Below are positions 61,332-64,000 of a stretch of 64,000 nucleotides of DNA, piece after piece. This stretch comes from SXTU01 sp964496695 (lineage in GTDB: Bacteria > Verrucomicrobiota > Verrucomicrobiia > Limisphaerales > SXTU01). Below the pieces are notes generated by a model. It did no database searches. It was not told the DNA's origin and worked only from the letters and a program-made list of their open reading frames with translations. How positions within the stretch are numbered: the stretch's first letter is position 1; the number at the start of each line of letters is the position of its first letter. Made by a program: the position numbers and the translations under genes. The stretch covers positions 57,717 through 121,716 of the forward strand of contig CAZCBE010000006.1 of NCBI GenBank assembly GCA_964496695.1, written 5' to 3'.

Positions 61332-61808
61332 GGTCGCGGTGTGGCGGTGTTCCCCAGTGTGTAGGCGAACGGGCCGGACTCGGCAATGGCGTTTCGTGCC
61401 GGGGGGCGGGTGGGGGCATTCCGGTTTCTTGCATCCAATGATACGACCTGGAGTCTGCTCCGTTCGCGGCAGCCCGAGACGATGGAAGTCGCGCCAGCGT
61501 CTGGAGTGCGGTGTCTTTCAGCACCGCTCTTTCCCGTTCCAGGGGCGTTGGCAAACTCGTAGCCCTTACCGTGCGCCCAACCGAAAGCGGCGGTGAAACA
61601 CGCCGCACTCCAAACGCTCCGCGCCGCCGGAGACGGTGGCGATTACGTGCGCTCCTGGCGTGTGCGAAGTCACGGTTTCGTGCGGCATCAGAAGTTGCGT
61701 CTGGGACGCGGGTGATGAGGCTGGACAGGGCGGGCGGCGGCCATAAGATTTAGGCATGAGCTCTCCCGTTGGCGCGTGGCGATGTCTGTTGAACTCTCCG
61801 TCTGGCTT
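61332..61808. other. Gap with repeat element, no gene
   Basis: Holds the 61452-61640 repeat. Upstream promoters for the divergent protease and secreted protein are not evident. Confidence 0.55.
61452..61640. repeat. GTCTGGAGTGCGGTGTCTT element, second copy
   Basis: Closely related to 7007-7192: TCTGGAGTGCGGTGTCTTTC at one side and GAAACACGCCGCACTCCA at the other, with GAAGTCGCGCCAGCG preceding. About 160 bp of similarity. Confidence 0.8.
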
Positions 61809-62582
61809 ATGAAATCAGTGCTCGTGATTTTATTGGCGTTCGTGCTGGCCGCTCTGGCAAGCGCAGCAGACGACTTGTCGGCCATGCCCGACGAGAAGCT
61901 CATTGATGAATTGGCACAGATTGATACCGAAGCTCCGGGTCTTCATGGCACTGCCTACGTTCTTGGATTTATCGTTGAGGACAAACCGCTTCAGTTTGTT
62001 GCAGGTGTGCTCGGTTCTCCCGCTCCAAAAATCCCGCCACAAATGCGCGAGCTGGCACGCCGAGGCGTAGCAGTCCTTCCACAGCTTATCAGCCATCTCG
62101 ACGACAGGCGCCCAACGAAGCTCACGATCGGTGAAGGCTTTGCGTTTCGTTACTTCAGTGACGAATACGACCCAAAAAACCGCCCCAAAAGCGAACTGCC
62201 GCCCGCAAAAAGCTTGGAGAAGAGGTTCGTTGGTGGATATCGCGTGAAGATTGGCGATGTATGCTACGCGCTCGTCGGGCAGGTTGTGAACCGCAGGCTG
62301 ACTCCCGTCCGCTACCAACCGACTGCTGGTCTTGTCGTTAACTCACCTATCGAAGCACCAGCACTGATTGAGCGCGTCAAGGCGGACTGGGGCGGAGCGG
62401 ATATTGCCATGCACAAGGCGTCTCTCATCGCCGACGCTCAGACTGGCGAGAGATTCTGGATCTTTGGCTCCGCCCTTGTCCGTCTGCGCTTTTACTACCC
62501 TGACGACTACGGGCGGTTGAAGAATGGCGACCTCAAAATGCGGATCATTGAGTTTGAGTCGGAAGAGAAAAAGCAGCATTGA
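61809..62582 (+). CDS. Secreted hypothetical protein
   Basis: 257 aa from ATG 61809, which opens a signal peptide (SVLVILLAFVLAALASAA); GTG 61776 and ATG 61782 lie upstream in frame. Mature part mixed alpha/beta with PQLISHLDDRRPTKL and VGGYRVKIGDVCYALVGQVV. I do not recognise a family. Codon and base use is less GC-rich than the neighbours. Confidence 0.7.
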   Translation: MKSVLVILLAFVLAALASAADDLSAMPDEKLIDELAQIDTEAPGLHGTAYVLGFIVEDKPLQFVAGVLGSPAPKIPPQMRELARRGVAVLPQLISHLDDRRPTKLTIGEGFAFRYFSDEYDPKNRPKSELPPAKSLEKRFVGGYRVKIGDVCYALVGQVVNRRLTPVRYQPTAGLVVNSPIEAPALIERVKADWGGADIAMHKASLIADAQTGERFWIFGSALVRLRFYYPDDYGRLKNGDLKMRIIEFESEEKKQH

Positions 62583-62619
62583 GATAGCTCGATCTCGGAC
62601 CACCAGCGAAGTCACTGCC

Positions 62620-63084
62620 ATGCGCCCGCTCGTAACAATCGCTCTAGCTCTTGCGCTCATGCTCAGTAGTGCGGGGTGTCGTGTCGCATCTCCTCCTTCG
62701 ACCGAAATTGCGATCCAAGACTTAGGCGTTTCGCTCGACGAGTGCCTGACACGCAACCATGGCAAACCCGTTCTCATCGCCTTTGTAGCTCATTGGAGCC
62801 CTACTGCGCTTGGCCCTCTATACGCATTGGAGGCCCCGGAAGCTGCTGAGGCCATGCAGCGGCATGGAGTGGTTGCAGTGATCGCAGACATGACGGAGAG
62901 AGAAGATCTGGTTCCTACAATTGCGGCCTTCGGGCGCAAGTCGGTGCCGTTCACTGTGCTTTACAAAGCAGACCGGGCACGCAAGGCCTATGTCTCAGAG
63001 CACTCCTCGTTCCTGACCATCCGGAACGGACGGGCTGTGGGGGACGGGGAAGCCGTCGCCCGGATCATTCGAGAGAATTTATGA
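62620..63084 (+). CDS. Thioredoxin-fold lipoprotein lacking the CxxC
   Basis: 154 aa. Lipobox LSSAGC with Cys20, a type II signal. The rest resembles the C-terminal thioredoxin-like domain of DsbD (PVLIAFVAHWSPTALGPLY, VPFTVLYKAD), but where family members have a CxxC the sequence is SPTA (60-63), so it cannot do disulphide exchange. Start ATG 62620, 37 nt after the previous stop; overlaps the next gene by 4 nt. Confidence 0.75.
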   Translation: MRPLVTIALALALMLSSAGCRVASPPSTEIAIQDLGVSLDECLTRNHGKPVLIAFVAHWSPTALGPLYALEAPEAAEAMQRHGVVAVIADMTEREDLVPTIAAFGRKSVPFTVLYKADRARKAYVSEHSSFLTIRNGRAVGDGEAVARIIRENL

Positions 63085-63797
63085 AAGGGCATTTGAGAGC
63101 GACTCGGTTCCTGCTCCGCGTCGCCGCACTTCTCCTGCTTGGCGGTTGGCTCACTTGCGGCGCTGCGGAAACGCCCAGGCCGGAACTCAAGACGGCGGCT
63201 GGCTCGGGCGTTCAGTATTACCTGTCGCTGCCCAAGGGCTGGGAGCCGGGGACGAAGTGGCCGATTCTGGTCGCCATTGACGGGTCCGGGCACAATTTCC
63301 AGGGCTGCTTCAACAACTTCGTCAACGCCCGGGGGGCGCACCCCTTCATCGTGGTCGCCCCGTGCGTCAGTTCCAATGGCAGAGATCCGGCTGATTTCCA
63401 GGCGGTGCTTGGCATCGTGCAGGAAGTTCAGCAGTCGGTCAGCGGGCAGGCGAAATTCTTCATCACCGGCTTCTCGGCGGGCGGGCATCTCATGTGGCAG
63501 TTCGTTTTCCAACGGCCGGAACTCCTCGCCGGGGCCGCGCCGGCGGCGGCCAACTTCCGCGCTCGCGGCATTGACGCCATCTCGAAGGCACCGGAACGCG
63601 TGAAGCTCCCGATCCATGCGTTTCAAGGGGACAAGGACGGCGTCAAAATCCACCTCGATCCCCAGTGGGCGGACGCGCTCAAGCTGGCGCGTGAAAACGG
63701 CTACGAGAACCTGACGCGGACGGAGGTGGCCGGGGCAGCTCATGAGGCGTTCGCGAGCCGGGTGGTGGCGTTCTTTGTCTCGGTGCTGCGGCCGTAG
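63081..63797 (+). CDS. Secreted alpha/beta hydrolase (PHB-depolymerase/esterase-like)
   Basis: 238 aa. Signal peptide (FLLRVAALLLLGGWLTCGAA), nucleophile Ser132 in ITGFSAGGHLMW, Asp in GDKDGVKIHLDPQW and His in VAGAAHEAF. Typical of secreted feruloyl/PHB-type esterases (about 200-250 aa mature). ATG at 63081 overlaps the previous stop (ATGA), so the two genes are coupled. Substrate unknown. Confidence 0.86.
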   Translation: MKGHLRATRFLLRVAALLLLGGWLTCGAAETPRPELKTAAGSGVQYYLSLPKGWEPGTKWPILVAIDGSGHNFQGCFNNFVNARGAHPFIVVAPCVSSNGRDPADFQAVLGIVQEVQQSVSGQAKFFITGFSAGGHLMWQFVFQRPELLAGAAPAAANFRARGIDAISKAPERVKLPIHAFQGDKDGVKIHLDPQWADALKLARENGYENLTRTEVAGAAHEAFASRVVAFFVSVLRP

Positions 63798-64000
63798 AGG
63801 GGAGGAAACCAGGCAGGGAGCAGTGGTGTGTGGTGCGTGTGGCAAGGGTGAGAGGGTCGGCTGTCGAGGGTCGGCGGCGGCGCACAGTCGCATGGGAAGA
63901 CTCACGGATACTTGCCGGCGCGCGGCTTTGCGTGGCCTGCTCTACTTCGCAACGCGCCCCCTCACCCATGCCCACACCCCCCACGGGGGGCGGGGTTTTG
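63798..64000. other. Window end, repeat words
   Basis: GTGTGTGGTGCGTGTGG word near 63826 and a degenerate CTCTCCC-type hairpin at 63956-63996. No gene. Confidence 0.4.

Noticed and set aside
62620..63084. Active thioredoxin or DsbD-type reductase
   Set aside because: No CxxC at the expected position (SPTA).

Overview
This window is a high-GC bacterial chromosome segment from a Gram-negative lineage. Evidence for Gram-negative: lipopolysaccharide-type glycosyltransferases, many Sec signal peptides, SlyX, periplasmic c-type haem proteins and RAYT/REP elements. The mix of PD40/HzsA-related haem proteins, right-handed beta-helix proteins, DUF3494/RCC1 surface proteins, a PDZ-M6 protease and abundant palindromic intergenic repeats suggests Verrucomicrobiota, perhaps the Limisphaerales/Pedosphaera side. 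That placement is inference from style; no rRNA gene is present to confirm it.

Layout. 1-8.7 kb: the end of an ATP synthase operon (atpC), a PPK2 kinase, two secreted proteins, glycerol kinase and trigger factor. 9-14 kb: a sugar-nucleotide transferase, a repeat-rich gap with a perfect 270-bp duplication, and alaS. 14-15.5 kb: a RAYT transposase inside its own REP cluster. 15.5-22.5 kb: a secreted cysteine hydrolase, a frameshifted nucleotidyltransferase with its partner, a secreted endo/exonuclease/phosphatase protein, a DUF1801/YdeI protein and a 1064-aa HzsA-related haem protein. 22.8-27.8 kb: an ACT protein, a GntR-ABC transporter operon and rsmE. 28-36.7 kb: an envelope-glycan stretch (two GT4, one GT2, a methyltransferase) with a nitrilase, an unusual receiver-kinase protein and transaldolase, interrupted by a small lower-GC cassette-like island with an attC-like site. 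36.6-41.7 kb: a DUF3494/RCC1 surface protein, then an ArsR gene with two tandem-SRPBCC genes. 42.4-45.4 kb: CPBP protease, thiL, tsaE and tsaB. 45.6-49.6 kb: slyX, rhomboid and a two-component system. 50-53.4 kb: three tandem paralogous monohaem proteins after a secreted partner. 53.8-64 kb: a YiiX-like hydrolase, sugar isomerase, Gfo/Idh/MocA oxidoreductase, epimerase, PDZ-M6 protease, a secreted unknown, a thioredoxin-fold lipoprotein without cysteines and an esterase.

The most striking content is between the genes. There is a family of small non-autonomous transposable elements whose ends begin GGGCGCAKC. Three copies have perfect 9-bp target duplications (162 bp at 38590, 162 bp at 42160, 450 bp at 41963) and a fourth (445 bp at 55833) has a decayed 7/9 duplication. 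One 162-bp copy sits inside a 450-bp copy. The other 162-bp copy landed inside the signal-peptide codons of the DUF3494/RCC1 gene and, with its 9-bp duplication, adds exactly 57 codons, so the frame stays open. The 162-bp elements carry the same palindromes as the REPs around the RAYT gene.

A second layer is made of short-period word repeats arranged as inverted pairs whose arms hug the ends of neighbouring genes. A third is a covarying GGACA-GGAG-TGTCC hairpin just past the stop codons of three minus-strand genes.
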